Made by a program: the position numbers and the translations under genes
Source of the DNA: GCA-2715965 sp047608975
GTDB taxonomy: Bacteria; Verrucomicrobiota; Verrucomicrobiia; Limisphaerales; JAYPXF01
Length of the DNA stretch: 64,000 nucleotides
Direction: 5' to 3'
Assembly (NCBI GenBank): GCA_047608975.1
Contig: JBLFYM010000006.1
Coordinates: 1 to 64,000, forward strand
Shown here: piece after piece, positions 1 through 11,647 of the stretch
How positions within the stretch are numbered: position 1 is the stretch's first letter
Layout of the letters: each line of letters starts with the position of its first letter
Notes under the pieces: model-generated
The model's input: the letters and a program-made list of their open reading frames with translations, nothing else
Databases searched by the model: none
Told to the model about the DNA's origin: nothing

Positions 1-2081
<2,081 letters not shown>

Positions 2082-2120
2082 TGAAGCGGTTGGACGAGTT
2101 TGCAGAGATCGCTGAAGAAA

Positions 2121-2957
2121 TCAAGGGGTTGCTGACTTTTTGATCGTCACGCGCTTTTGGTTCGAGCTCTGGCGAACAGTCACATCTTCTCCCGTAACCT
2201 GAATCACGGTGTTGGTATCGGCCCCAAACAGAAATCGGTAACCTACCCGCGTTCCTGGATATTCTCTCTCCTGCGGAGGGTAATACATGTCCGCCTCGTA
2301 GGTGATATGTCGCTCCCATCCATCCTTTCCTGCCGAAACTCGAATCCGTTCAGGGACGCCGCCCCCTAAGGAAAAATCAATGTCCATGTAGAGCGCTGAT
2401 GGATCTTTCGGATCCATGTTGATTTTGATCACATCCACCTGAATTCGCCGACTTTGCGTAACAGTGGATCCAAATCTGAGGCTTTTTCCTTCTCGCGCAG
2501 ACACCTTTCGCTCCTGGCCGTATCTACCCAGCTCATACGCCGGGGTCACGTAGGCTGAAATCGACGTGCGATCGCGCACGGTGCGCTGTTCAACTCGAAT
2601 TTTCAACGACAGTGGCCTAATAACACGAATTTCAAGAGCTTTAGGCCCCAACTTATCCCAAGGGAATTTTACCCGGTCGCTCGTTCTCTCGAGGATCTTC
2701 TCCGGGTTGAAGATCTTGTGTGTACTCCCATCAAAATCCACCGTCTGTGGTGCCCGACCGTTCGTGAGCGCCTCCAGGTAAAGATTCGTCACTGCTTCAG
2801 AAGATGGTTGTACGATTGGTAAGGCGAGCTTTCCCAGCCCATCAATCTCTCCCCGAACAGTGACCGCCTGCAACGCGAGCCACGCAGCCCCAGCCGTAAC
2901 CAGAACCAACGTGAGACTGAGAATGATCTTTTCGTAATGATTTTTGAGAAAGTCCAT
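2121..2957 (-). CDS. Amuc_1099-like pilus-cluster inner-membrane protein
   Basis: A 278-residue protein with one N-terminal membrane anchor (about residues 11-31, preceded by KNHYEK) and a periplasmic domain of alternating beta-strands. No catalytic motif is visible. It starts four bases after the stop of the upstream Amuc_1100-like gene and is followed by the secretin gene after 39 bases, so the four genes are almost certainly co-transcribed. By position and architecture it corresponds to Amuc_1099 of the Akkermansia pilus locus, a PilP/PilO-like alignment component between the inner-membrane platform and the secretin. The role is inferred from context. Confidence 0.75.
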   Translation of the reverse strand: MDFLKNHYEKIILSLTLVLVTAGAAWLALQAVTVRGEIDGLGKLALPIVQPSSEAVTNLYLEALTNGRAPQTVDFDGSTHKIFNPEKILERTSDRVKFPWDKLGPKALEIRVIRPLSLKIRVEQRTVRDRTSISAYVTPAYELGRYGQERKVSAREGKSLRFGSTVTQSRRIQVDVIKINMDPKDPSALYMDIDFSLGGGVPERIRVSAGKDGWERHITYEADMYYPPQEREYPGTRVGYRFLFGADTNTVIQVTGEDVTVRQSSNQKRVTIKKSATP

Positions 2958-2960
2958 GAA

Positions 2961-3998
2961 TTACAGAGATCCTGCCATGCTGGGACCGCCGGGTGCACCC
3001 GGGCCAACCTCGGCTTCCTTCTTTTTTTGAATCAATTTGACTACATCCAGCACGACCGTGATGCGCAATGGCTTTTCATCAACAACCGTCCTGAGCTCCG
3101 GCGGCGCACCAGACCTCCGAATCACGCTTTTTTGCTGGGCGCGGATCTGCATCAATTGCATCCGTTGAGCCAAGGTGAGGGTGGCTCCTGGAGCTGTAGG
3201 CAGGCCGCCCATCGCCCCATCATCTCCGCCTTCACCACCCATGCCCATCATGCCCGGCCTCAGCGCCCCGGCGGCCTGGGCCACTTCGATTTTACGCACA
3301 ACGTAGAACCGATCAGCACTGGCGAATTGATTCAACACTTCGGTGAGTTCAGAAGTGAACCCCCTAAACCTGAACTCGTATGGAGTACTTTTGAAGACCG
3401 CCTCTGAGCTGGTCACATTGGTTCTTGGCCAGTAATCGAAGCTCAGCCCCGTCCTTCCCGGCTCTCTGGGATAGGCAGGAAAGCGCTTTATATTCTCGAG
3501 TGCATGCACCTTGGATTCGTAGAGAATTTTGCAGAGGTGCTGAATGTCGGCAAGACTCTCCTGCAGGGGCTCGATGCTGTAAGGGAGAAGGTTTGGCATC
3601 GGAACCAAATGACCAAACGTAAACTGATATTGATCCGGGATCTCAACGTTGCTGTTGGTCGCATCAGCCTGCAATTGCACCAGCGCCTTCAGTAAATGGA
3701 TCTTGAATTGCTGGCCATCCATCCTTGCCGCTGGCACGTATTCGAACAGCCGTTCGGCATCGCGCGAGAACTGCCGGATTACTCCAGCCTCCTCCTCGAA
3801 CTTCTCGATCGTGCCATCGTTTGGAAAAGGACGCGCGTTCAGGAGCGCGTTCACCGAGCTTGTGTAAGACTGAAGACTTTGAGCTGCATCCGATTGTTTC
3901 TGCTGTGCGCCCTGGGCAAAAACAGCTGCGACGGCGAGCAGTGCGACAGCAACCACGCCGCCAATGACGACAAACAAATTTCGTTTTATCCAAACCAT
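2961..3998 (-). CDS. Amuc_1100-like pilus-cluster membrane protein
   Basis: A 345-residue bitopic protein: a short cytoplasmic start (MVWIKRN), a transmembrane helix (about 8-28), a long coiled segment with N/Q-rich helices, then an alpha/beta domain (about 190-250) containing the segment YEFRFRGF and ending in a Gly/Met-rich tail. This is the pattern of Amuc_1100, the Akkermansia muciniphila membrane protein placed in the pilus cluster and known as a TLR2-active protein, whose fold resembles PilO/PilN. It lies between the PilM-PilN fusion (12 bases upstream) and the Amuc_1099-like gene. It probably pairs with its downstream partner in the periplasmic alignment complex. Assignment rests on architecture and synteny. 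Confidence 0.8.
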   Translation of the reverse strand: MVWIKRNLFVVIGGVVAVALLAVAAVFAQGAQQKQSDAAQSLQSYTSSVNALLNARPFPNDGTIEKFEEEAGVIRQFSRDAERLFEYVPAARMDGQQFKIHLLKALVQLQADATNSNVEIPDQYQFTFGHLVPMPNLLPYSIEPLQESLADIQHLCKILYESKVHALENIKRFPAYPREPGRTGLSFDYWPRTNVTSSEAVFKSTPYEFRFRGFTSELTEVLNQFASADRFYVVRKIEVAQAAGALRPGMMGMGGEGGDDGAMGGLPTAPGATLTLAQRMQLMQIRAQQKSVIRRSGAPPELRTVVDEKPLRITVVLDVVKLIQKKKEAEVGPGAPGGPSMAGSL

Positions 3999-4010
3999 GA
4001 CAGGGGCCTT

Positions 4011-5876
4011 TCAGTTGACGATCAAGCCCTCACGAAGGCGAAGAACCATATTAAATTGGAAGGTATCATTGGTGAGCGGTACCTGTTGTATATCACCTAC
4101 CAACCCCGTGCTTTCCGGGTCAAACAAGCCATTGGTTTGAAACGCCGTCTGCAGCGCGAAACAGTATTCCATATTTGCGGCAGCCGAAAGGAAACTGAGG
4201 TTCAGCGCACGACACCGAAGATTCAGATAATCCACCCGCTGAGATCCAACTGGTGGCGCTACCGTGGCGGCAGCCGGCATGGCCATGCCAATCTGCGAAG
4301 CAAATCCCCCTTCCCCCCCTTCATCTCCATCTCCCTCCATCTCCTCTTCGTCCCCTTCTCCCTCCATATCGCTAAATCCAAACGTTGTATCAGGAGCCGC
4401 ACCACCGGTGAATTTCTCCACCCACACGCGAGCCAGCGGGGCATTTGAAGTCAATGTCTGGTCGTAAGTAATTCCGTGATTGGTCTGCGATTGCTGCAAT
4501 ACCATTTGAACCGAACGAAACAGGTAAGCAATACTCGTTTTGGTGTTGATGAGTTTGACATACTGATCAGCCTCGGAAACCGCCGAACTGTAGTCACCCT
4601 GTTTCGATTTCAAGTTACTCGAAGCAGACTGCAGCTGGGAAAATTTCCCCTTAAGCTCGGTAAGCGCCTGCTCCTGTTTTCCCGCCACCCAGCCGTAGTA
4701 CCAGCCGAACGACAGGATCGTCAGCAGCGTGCAAATGACCGAAGCGACAAAATAAATTCGTTTCGCGTTGAACTGCTGCCGCCGAACATGGCTGGCTGGC
4801 ATCAGATTCAGATCAACCGGACACTGAGCCAGATTCCGAATCCCAAGCCCGACCACCTCACCGAAGGAGTGCGCAACTTTGGCGATCTCTTCGAGATTGA
4901 TTTCCTCGTCAATCTGAATATTCCGAAACGGATTGAAGTAATCGACCGGAATGTTCAATTTTTCCGCGAAAAACTGTGCGGTATATGGCAGGAGAGATGC
5001 ACCGCCAGCAAGATAGAGCCTTTCCGGAGGCGAACCGGCCTGCTGCCCGCGATAGAACTGAATCGTCTGGTTCATCTGGATGTGCAGACGGGTCATGACC
5101 TGACGGGCAATCTTCGAAATCAAAGCCTGATTCGGATTGTCCGGCTCTTCATAAGCACCGCCCAGACTCACGAACCCTTCCTCGATCTTCAGGCGTTCAG
5201 CCTCATCCCAGTCCTGCTTGGATTCCGCCGCAAAATCTTGGGTAATCGCATTCGCACCAATGTTGATGCTGCGGGAGAAGACCCGCCCGCCTTCAAAAAA
5301 CAGCAGCGTGCTGGACTTCGCACCGATATCGAGGAGCATCACGCATCCTTCGCTGTCCCCGTAGTTGAACCGATAGGCGTTTGCCAAGGCAGCGGACGAA
5401 ACATCGACCAACTGAAGCTCAAGACCCACCGCCTCACCCACCTTGAAGATACTCTCGACAACCTCGTTCTTGATCGCGACCAGAAGAATCTCCAACTCGT
5501 CGTTGGGCGTGCTACCCAGAATTTGGTAATCCCAAACCACTTCATCCAACGCGAACGGCACATTTTGTTGCGCCTCGTACTGAATGATCTGGTTTACCTT
5601 CGATGCCTCGACTGACGGCAGCTTGACGAACTTTGAGAAAACCTGGAACCCCGGCGCGCAGACGTTGATCTCAACCGCTCCAAATCCAGTTTCATCAATC
5701 AGCTCCTTGATCGCGGACGCCACCATCTCATCGCGGTCTTCTTCCTTGAAGCCTTCCGGCCCGAGAACCTTGAGCGCGTATCGTTGCAAACGGAGGGAAC
5801 CGGACTCGTTGGGTTCAAATTCAGCGCACTTGATCGTAAACGCACCAAAGTCGAGACAGAGGAATGATTTCGCCAT
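4011..5876 (-). CDS. pilM: PilM-PilN fusion, type IV pilus assembly (Amuc_1101 type)
   Basis: The N-terminal ~350 residues form an actin-like ATPase of the PilM family: LDFGAFTIK is the phosphate-1 loop, LLDIGAKSS phosphate-2 and LYLAGGASLLP the adenosine loop. This is followed by the PilN-type signature VDLNLMP, a membrane helix (about 375-395), a coiled coil and a periplasmic ferredoxin-like segment, so PilM and PilN are fused in one 621-residue chain; in Proteobacteria they are separate. Within the PilN half an acidic Glu/Asp/Gly insert (about 510-535) sits in a ferredoxin-like region. It is the first gene of the pilus operon; about 170 bases of non-coding DNA separate it from the next gene, the likely promoter region. 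The fusion is also seen in the Akkermansia locus. Confidence 0.9.
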   Translation of the reverse strand: MAKSFLCLDFGAFTIKCAEFEPNESGSLRLQRYALKVLGPEGFKEEDRDEMVASAIKELIDETGFGAVEINVCAPGFQVFSKFVKLPSVEASKVNQIIQYEAQQNVPFALDEVVWDYQILGSTPNDELEILLVAIKNEVVESIFKVGEAVGLELQLVDVSSAALANAYRFNYGDSEGCVMLLDIGAKSSTLLFFEGGRVFSRSINIGANAITQDFAAESKQDWDEAERLKIEEGFVSLGGAYEEPDNPNQALISKIARQVMTRLHIQMNQTIQFYRGQQAGSPPERLYLAGGASLLPYTAQFFAEKLNIPVDYFNPFRNIQIDEEINLEEIAKVAHSFGEVVGLGIRNLAQCPVDLNLMPASHVRRQQFNAKRIYFVASVICTLLTILSFGWYYGWVAGKQEQALTELKGKFSQLQSASSNLKSKQGDYSSAVSEADQYVKLINTKTSIAYLFRSVQMVLQQSQTNHGITYDQTLTSNAPLARVWVEKFTGGAAPDTTFGFSDMEGEGDEEEMEGDGDEGGEGGFASQIGMAMPAAATVAPPVGSQRVDYLNLRCRALNLSFLSAAANMEYCFALQTAFQTNGLFDPESTGLVGDIQQVPLTNDTFQFNMVLRLREGLIVN

Positions 5877-6048
5877 AATTTGCTAGGGTTGATGATGTTT
5901 AAATACTTGAGTCTCAACTACATTGAACAATCCGGTAGGCGTCTCATCACATGGTGCCGATCAGGTGGCTAGGTAAGTTTAAAACGGGTTACGGGTCAAA
6001 TATAAAACGGAACCATCCGATCGTCATCTGGGAGAATACCCCTAAGTG

Positions 6049-7023
6049 TCACGTCCGCCTGCGGAAGTATTCGATCGTCTGCTCCAAGCCAGTTGCCAGA
6101 TCCACTTTCGGACGCCACTTCAGGATCGATTTCGCTCGACCGATATCCGGCTTCCGTTGTTTCGGATCATCTTTGGGAAGCGGCTTGCGAACGATCCGGC
6201 TCCGAGAACCGGTCGCCCGAATGATTTCCTGCGCGAACTGAAGAATCGTCATCTCATTCGGATTCCCGATGTTCACCGGCATGTCGTAATCGCTCATCAT
6301 CAACCGGTAGATGCCATCAATCAGATCCGAGCAGTAACAGAAGCTGCGTGTCTGCGAACCATCCCCAAACACTGTAATGGGCTTGTTCGCCAGCGCCTGG
6401 CTCACAAATGCGGGCACGACTCGGCCGTCCTTCAACCGCATTCGAGGCCCATAAGTGTTAAAAATACGGATAATTCTGGTCTCCACCTTGTGCTCACGGT
6501 GATATGCCATCGTCAAGGCTTCCGCAAAACGTTTGGCTTCGTCGTAACATCCCCGCGGCCCGATCGTGCTCACATTCCCCCAGTAATCCTCGTTTTGCGG
6601 GTGAACCAGCGGATCGCCATAAATTTCCGAAGTCGATGCCAGAAAGAATCGAGCCCCCTTTTCCTTGGCCAATCCCAGCGCCTTATGGGTCCCCAATGAT
6701 CCCACCTTCAAGGTCTGAATTGGCAACAACGCATAGTCAATCGGGCTGGCAGGTGAGGCGAAGTGCCAGACGTAATCGACTTTCCCGTCCAGAAACAGAA
6801 ACTCCGTGACATCCTGCTGAATGAACCGGAAATCCGAATTCCCAGCCAAATGGTCGATATTTTCCACTCTTCCAGTCACAAAGTTATCGATACCGATAAC
6901 TTTGTGACCTTTCTTTAACAGTAAATCTGTTAAGTGTGATCCCAAAAAACCAGCTGCCCCGGTGATCACAGAAACGGGCTTAGCTTGCTTTTTGGGGGTG
7001 ATTTTCTTCTTTTTGACGGCCAT
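6049..7023 (-). CDS. NAD-dependent epimerase/dehydratase, UDP-glucuronate decarboxylase type
   Basis: Extended short-chain dehydrogenase. The Rossmann motif GAAGFLGSHL is near residue 25, the catalytic pair is in GCYDEAKR (Tyr-x-x-x-Lys), and the NTYGPRM and VFGDGSQTRSF segments are typical of UDP-xylose synthase (Uxs). The reaction expected is UDP-glucuronate to UDP-xylose using bound NAD, in the cytoplasm, feeding cell-surface polysaccharide synthesis; this fits the sugar transferase encoded immediately upstream (63 bases away). I chose the ATG at 7023, which starts a Lys-rich N-terminus; an upstream TTG at 7074 is possible but less natural. Related epimerases share the fold, so the exact substrate is likely but not proven. 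Confidence 0.85.
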   Translation of the reverse strand: MAVKKKKITPKKQAKPVSVITGAAGFLGSHLTDLLLKKGHKVIGIDNFVTGRVENIDHLAGNSDFRFIQQDVTEFLFLDGKVDYVWHFASPASPIDYALLPIQTLKVGSLGTHKALGLAKEKGARFFLASTSEIYGDPLVHPQNEDYWGNVSTIGPRGCYDEAKRFAEALTMAYHREHKVETRIIRIFNTYGPRMRLKDGRVVPAFVSQALANKPITVFGDGSQTRSFCYCSDLIDGIYRLMMSDYDMPVNIGNPNEMTILQFAQEIIRATGSRSRIVRKPLPKDDPKQRKPDIGRAKSILKWRPKVDLATGLEQTIEYFRRRT

Positions 7024-7085
7024 AAGATGATTTGAGATTCCTCGGGGAGAAGGGTTGCGATTCGAAATCCTCAAAGCCAGAGCGC

Positions 7086-8474
7086 TTACTTGGCGCCGGT
7101 TCCGAGTACGACGACCGGAATCGTCTTCAGCAGGATCTTTAAGTCAAGCCACAACGACCAGTTGTCGATGTACTCCAGATCCAGACTTACCCAGTCCTTG
7201 AAACTCGTAACCTCGTTTCGCCCCCGAATCTGCCAGAGACAGGTCAAACCAGGTTTTACACTCAATCGCCTGCGATGCGCCGGATCATTGATCCGCTTGA
7301 TCTCGTCAACCGGCAAGGGGCGCGGCCCCACCAAGCTCATTTCGCATTTGAGGACATTCCAAAGCTGAGGCAACTCATCGACACTGAATTTCCTCAGAAT
7401 CCTTCCGATCGGAGTCACCCTCGGATCATTCGATATCTTGAACACGGGACCGTCCATTTCATTGAACGATGCCAACTCGGCTTTCTTTTGCTCAGCATTC
7501 GAGACCATTGTCCGAAATTTCAGCATGGTGAACGGTCGACCGTTGAGGCCACTGCGCTCTTGCCGGAACAGAATCGGCCCGGACGAGGTCAATTTCACCA
7601 GCGCACCGACAATGATCAGCGGAACAGAGAGCAGTATCAGAGCGAAGCTCGCCCCCACCACGTCCAACATCTGTTTGGCCACACCTTGCCACGATGCTTC
7701 CGGCGCGGACCGGAAAACGAGCATCGGCCGCCCCATCAGGTCATCCACAGTCGTCTGGGAAATTTGAGTCCGGAAGAAATCAGCGAGCAACCAGACTTCC
7801 ACACCTTCCAGTTCGCAGATTTCAATCACGCGTTCGACCTGCCCAAATAAGGCGTGCCCAGTGCTCAAAATAACCCCATTGGCGGACCGATCGTGCAAAA
7901 GCTCACTCAGTTTTTGCGGGGAAGCCTCCTCGATTTTCAATTCAGCCAGTACTTCCAGCGTGCCGCCAACCCGGATCTCAAAATCTTCCCGAATCTTCTT
8001 CGTCTCCTCAATATCTCCGATCAGCACCACCCGGCGGCGCATTTGAGCCTTGCCAAATTCGCTCCCATTCCAGCGCCGCAATAACTCCTCCTTCAACATC
8101 ACCAGCAGGAATCCGATACCTCCGAAGAGGATGATGACGGACCGCGCGAGTTCCTCTCTCGAAATAAACAGCAACGAGATCACTCCAATCGCCAGCAATG
8201 CGCCGGTTTTGAATGCTACCCACGCCGTTCCTCGCCGCGAAAAAATCATTGGCCGGTTGTAAAACCCTTGTGCTTTCAGGACGAGCGGAGCCGCCGGTGT
8301 GATGAAGACGAGCAACCACGCGTATCTCGAGAAATCGTGAATCTGAGCCAGTGAGGGCAGGTAAATCACTGCGCTGTCACGCAGCACATGGGCCAACCAA
8401 AGTCCCAACGCAAACAACCCCGCATCGACAATCTGCGAGAGGGAAGTTCGGATCTGGCGTTGGCGCCGCAACAT
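7086..8474 (-). CDS. Exopolysaccharide polyprenyl glycosylphosphotransferase
   Basis: A 462-residue WcaJ/EpsL-type initiating transferase. The N-terminus has four membrane helices, the middle a Rossmann-like CoA-binding domain (VVLIGD region), then a fifth helix and the conserved bacterial sugar transferase domain with FRQERSGLNGRPF, MLKFRTM, DELPQLWNVL, GPRPLPVDE and KPGLTCLWQI. It transfers a sugar-1-phosphate to undecaprenyl phosphate at the inner membrane, the first committed step of exopolysaccharide assembly. It stands between the UDP-sugar decarboxylase gene and the exosortase pair, an arrangement common in exosortase loci where polysaccharide and protein sorting are linked. About 160 bases with no gene separate it from the EpsI-like gene. 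Confidence 0.92.
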   Translation of the reverse strand: MLRRQRQIRTSLSQIVDAGLFALGLWLAHVLRDSAVIYLPSLAQIHDFSRYAWLLVFITPAAPLVLKAQGFYNRPMIFSRRGTAWVAFKTGALLAIGVISLLFISREELARSVIILFGGIGFLLVMLKEELLRRWNGSEFGKAQMRRRVVLIGDIEETKKIREDFEIRVGGTLEVLAELKIEEASPQKLSELLHDRSANGVILSTGHALFGQVERVIEICELEGVEVWLLADFFRTQISQTTVDDLMGRPMLVFRSAPEASWQGVAKQMLDVVGASFALILLSVPLIIVGALVKLTSSGPILFRQERSGLNGRPFTMLKFRTMVSNAEQKKAELASFNEMDGPVFKISNDPRVTPIGRILRKFSVDELPQLWNVLKCEMSLVGPRPLPVDEIKRINDPAHRRRLSVKPGLTCLWQIRGRNEVTSFKDWVSLDLEYIDNWSLWLDLKILLKTIPVVVLGTGAK

Positions 8475-8632
8475 CGAAGTGAAACCTACGCCCTTCGACT
8501 GGGAGCCGTAAATACAATGTTCCCCCGATTCGAAGCACTTTTACCAATAGTTGACACTCCGTTCGCCACGTCTTTGCTTCAACCGCTTCGAAAATCTGTA
8601 TTCCCGTCGGAAGTCGTAAAAACAAGCCCCTC

Positions 8633-9346
8633 TCATGGCACGTCCATGAACTCAGGCGCCGCGCGTGAAAAGAACTGTGACAGTCTGCCAAAGGTCTCTT
8701 CTTCCCGGCCTTCCTCACAAAACGAATAGGCCGCCACATACGCCCAGCGCTGGAGCACGCCGGTTTTCAACTGCTCAACCGCCTGACGCCACATCCGATC
8801 GCGATGATTGGCAGTCACCTCGCCTTTCGTGACAAAGCAGTAAACCAAGACCGCCGACAGGTTCACGATCGATTTGTTCGCTGTCACGATGCTTCGCTGC
8901 GCAACAATACGGTTTACTGGAAGCTCCTTGTTCCCCACCCGCACGCGATGCGTCGTGTCCGAGACAATGCGCCAACCGTCTCCCGGCAGACAATACTGTG
9001 GTTGATGAATGCTCGTCCGGTCCGCCCCCATCAATACCACGTTGCACGCGATGGAGAAACCATCGGCGGCGGCCCGATACAGCCGCTGCCCATAGATCGT
9101 GTCCTTTGGCAGATAGTCGTAAACCGCCCGCTGCACGATTCCCGGTGTTGATTCAAAGCCACTGAGTTCGGGGAGGTAGACACTGGACGCGGTAATGGGC
9201 TGTCCGCCCTCGTCGTTCAGCGGAACCGCAACCACCTTCACACCGGGTTCCCCAATCCGTTGATTTTTCTTCAGGGAAAGTAGCAATCCCCCCGCCCCCA
9301 GGATCAATCCAATCACCATTCCAAACACGAGCTTACGGCCAAACAT
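8633..9346 (-). CDS. EpsI-like exosortase-associated protein (DUF3485)
   Basis: A 237-residue protein with an N-terminal membrane helix (about 5-24) and an exported domain carrying HQPQYCLPGDGW, the hallmark of EpsI/exosortase-associated proteins (His, Cys and Gly-Trp conserved). In many genomes this domain is fused to the exosortase; here it is separate and overlaps the exosortase 3' end by 14 bases, so translation is coupled. The ATG at 9346 is supported by a strong ribosome site (AAGGAGG, four bases before it), unusual in this window where most genes lack a clear one. Role in the sorting reaction is unknown in detail. Confidence 0.85.
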   Translation of the reverse strand: MFGRKLVFGMVIGLILGAGGLLLSLKKNQRIGEPGVKVVAVPLNDEGGQPITASSVYLPELSGFESTPGIVQRAVYDYLPKDTIYGQRLYRAAADGFSIACNVVLMGADRTSIHQPQYCLPGDGWRIVSDTTHRVRVGNKELPVNRIVAQRSIVTANKSIVNLSAVLVYCFVTKGEVTANHRDRMWRQAVEQLKTGVLQRWAYVAAYSFCEEGREEETFGRLSQFFSRAAPEFMDVP

Positions 9347-10382
9347 GCAACCTCCTTCCTGGCGCATGGGGCCATCGCCGGCGCAGCTTTCTCCGCTTCC
9401 GACGCCTGCTGGTTAGTCGCGCACGATCATCACCACGCCCGCAGTTCTCGCGCAGCAACCACCCCAAGAAGAACAGCCCCGCCAACGCGGGAAGATAAGG
9501 AATCAGTCCCAAAACTGCGTTGTCGTGAACAAAATTCCCCGCGTCCTGCCCAAAAATGTCCGCCGCTACAATGATCGAAGTCAGCCGCACCACATTGCTG
9601 GCAACGGCCAATGGGAACGCCATGAACACCATCACACCGCGACGCCACCACGATTTGAACCAGAGGAACGCGCACACAAACGACAGCGCCAGAATCGCCG
9701 TCAAACTACGTAATCCACTGCAAGCCGCCGCGACTTCGTACGAAAACTTGCCATCCGGATCCAATACGGACGTCCCCTTTTGAATCACCTCCACCCCCAG
9801 TCCCAGATTCGCAATCAGGACGGTGATATCCGTGGAAATCACGCGCAAAGGCTGGCTGAACGTGTCGCTCAAGGAACCCAGCGGCACGGAAAAAGCGAAG
9901 AGGAACCAAGGGAAGAACGTAGCGCGTAGCCACTGTGGCCCCCACACCACTCCCATTAGCGCGTAGATCCCGGAAAAGAATGCCACAATCGAGATCCGTG
10001 CCTGTTGCACCTGAAATCCTGCGACATGCAAGGCCAACGCACATCCGAGCAAAATCAACCCGGGCCACCAGACCCGTTTCGGAGTCACCGCGAGTTCATC
10101 TTTGTTCCACCACAGCAACACCACAACCAGCAGCGGAATCAGATATCCGTGCTCGTCATCAACGCGGTTGGAATAGGCGTAATCCATCCAACCGAACAAG
10201 CTGGCAGTGTCCACATATCCCAAGGTCGAGTTTCCCAAGAAATGAAACAGCCCCAGCCAGAGCCCCAGCAGCAGCGCAAAGATCCCTTTGTCAGGCAACT
10301 GCGCGACAAGCTCCCGCACCTCGGCGACCAAACCACCTTCTGAGTCCGCCTTTGATTTGGATCTGGATCCCGGGGCACTCAT
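9333..10382 (-). CDS. Exosortase (membrane cysteine transpeptidase for PEP-CTERM-type proteins)
   Basis: A 349-residue protein with about eight membrane helices. The catalytic triad of exosortases is visible: Cys in AAACSGLRS, Arg in SNVVRL and His in NFVHD. It would cleave C-terminal sorting signals of exported proteins at the outer face of the inner membrane. It overlaps the glycosyltransferase stop by the ATGA arrangement and the EpsI start by 14 bases, so glycosyltransferase, exosortase and EpsI form one translationally coupled unit. The substrates are not obvious in this window; the surface proteins near 33 and 38 kb lack a classical PEP-CTERM tail. Family is firm, subtype unassigned. 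Confidence 0.92.
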   Translation of the reverse strand: MSAPGSRSKSKADSEGGLVAEVRELVAQLPDKGIFALLLGLWLGLFHFLGNSTLGYVDTASLFGWMDYAYSNRVDDEHGYLIPLLVVVLLWWNKDELAVTPKRVWWPGLILLGCALALHVAGFQVQQARISIVAFFSGIYALMGVVWGPQWLRATFFPWFLFAFSVPLGSLSDTFSQPLRVISTDITVLIANLGLGVEVIQKGTSVLDPDGKFSYEVAAACSGLRSLTAILALSFVCAFLWFKSWWRRGVMVFMAFPLAVASNVVRLTSIIVAADIFGQDAGNFVHDNAVLGLIPYLPALAGLFFLGWLLRENCGRGDDRARLTSRRRKRRKLRRRWPHAPGRRLHVWP

Positions 10383-11569
10383 GCGTTCCGCGCGGCGCGA
10401 TAGGACTTCAGCAGTTGATCCACTGACGCTTCCCAGTTCAGTTTCCTGGTAAGGCGTTCCCGACCCAATGCCCCCATTCGTTCGCGCTGCTCGGGATTAT
10501 CCAACAGCTCAACAATTGCCTCCCCCAACAGACGCGGATCATTCCCGCGGACGTACAACGACGCCTCGCCGGCGGACGCCCGCCCCTCAGCGAGGTCGAA
10601 CATCACCTGAGCCTTACCAAAGGCCATATATTCCAAAACCTTGTTCATGGTGCAGTGATCATTGTAACCGTTGCGCGGATCGCCCGATACGCCAAGGTCC
10701 ATCGTTTTCAACACCGAAAAGAGAAATTCATCCGCCACCCGACCCGGCATCTCGACCGCGTCCTCCAACTTCAAAGCCGCGCGCCGGTCTTGCAAGGCAT
10801 CAAATTCAGGCCCCGTTCCCATCAGCACAAACTGGATGTCTCGACGCTTCAACCCATTTACCACATGCGCGATCGCCTCCAACAGCAGATCCACACCGTC
10901 GGCATTTCCCATCACCCCCACATAGCCCACGAGAAACTTCTTGCCCCGCTTCAACCCCGGATTGGCAACCGCATCACCGGCCACAATCAGGGGAGACGTA
11001 CGGACCACGTAAACATCCTCATCCCGCATTCCGCCGCGGGACATCGCCACGCGCTTCACTGACTCGTTCGTCGCCAAGGCGATGTCAGCGCAGAGGTAGG
11101 TACACCGTTCGAAGACCCGCACCAACCAATACAGCAAACCACGACATTCAAACTTCGCCTCGAACATCTCCGGCCAGACATCGTGAATGTCGTAAATCAC
11201 CTTCACACCCGCAAACAGCTTGAAAGGGAGAGCCACGATCCAAAGCAGGTCGGGCGGATTGCACAAATGAATTACCTCAAACTGATGACGTCGCCAAACC
11301 TTCCAGGCCAATCGCAGTTCGCCCCCCAACGCGGAAGCGTACTCACTGAAAAATCCCGAAATCCCCCGCGCTTCCTCACTGATCCAATGACGGTAGACAT
11401 GAATCCCATCGATCACCTCTTCCGGCTCAAGGTAACCGCGCATCTGCGGGCAGATCACGACCACTTCGTAGCCGGCATCACGCAAGGCACAGGATTCCTG
11501 CCAGACCCGCCGATCCAACGGCACAGGCAGATTTTCGACGACGATCAAAATGGCAGGCTTGCTTGCCAC
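10379..11569 (-). CDS. Glycosyltransferase family 4 (WbuB-like)
   Basis: GT-B fold glycosyltransferase. The N-terminal domain starts ILIVVENLPVPLDRRVW, the loop found in WbuB-type GT4 enzymes; the C-terminal domain has VGYVGVMGNADG and the E-x7-E type motif around KVLEYMAFGKAQV. It probably adds a sugar from a nucleotide donor to the lipid-linked exopolysaccharide intermediate. I place the start at the GTG at 11569, just before the first beta-strand; an in-frame GTG at 11638 would add 23 residues unlike the family. Its stop overlaps the exosortase start (ATGA). Donor and acceptor cannot be read from sequence. Confidence 0.85.
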   Translation of the reverse strand: MASKPAILIVVENLPVPLDRRVWQESCALRDAGYEVVVICPQMRGYLEPEEVIDGIHVYRHWISEEARGISGFFSEYASALGGELRLAWKVWRRHQFEVIHLCNPPDLLWIVALPFKLFAGVKVIYDIHDVWPEMFEAKFECRGLLYWLVRVFERCTYLCADIALATNESVKRVAMSRGGMRDEDVYVVRTSPLIVAGDAVANPGLKRGKKFLVGYVGVMGNADGVDLLLEAIAHVVNGLKRRDIQFVLMGTGPEFDALQDRRAALKLEDAVEMPGRVADEFLFSVLKTMDLGVSGDPRNGYNDHCTMNKVLEYMAFGKAQVMFDLAEGRASAGEASLYVRGNDPRLLGEAIVELLDNPEQRERMGALGRERLTRKLNWEASVDQLLKSYRAARNA

Positions 11570-11647
11570 GCGGCCGCGGAGTCTAGGGAAACAAAACCTG
11601 ATTGCAAATTGACAATCCGCCCGGCGACGGTGGCGCACTCTCCCCCA

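Noticed and set aside
3425..4448. Long plus-strand frames opposite the pilus genes
   Set aside because: They mirror the codon bias of well-supported minus-strand genes and have no domain similarity.
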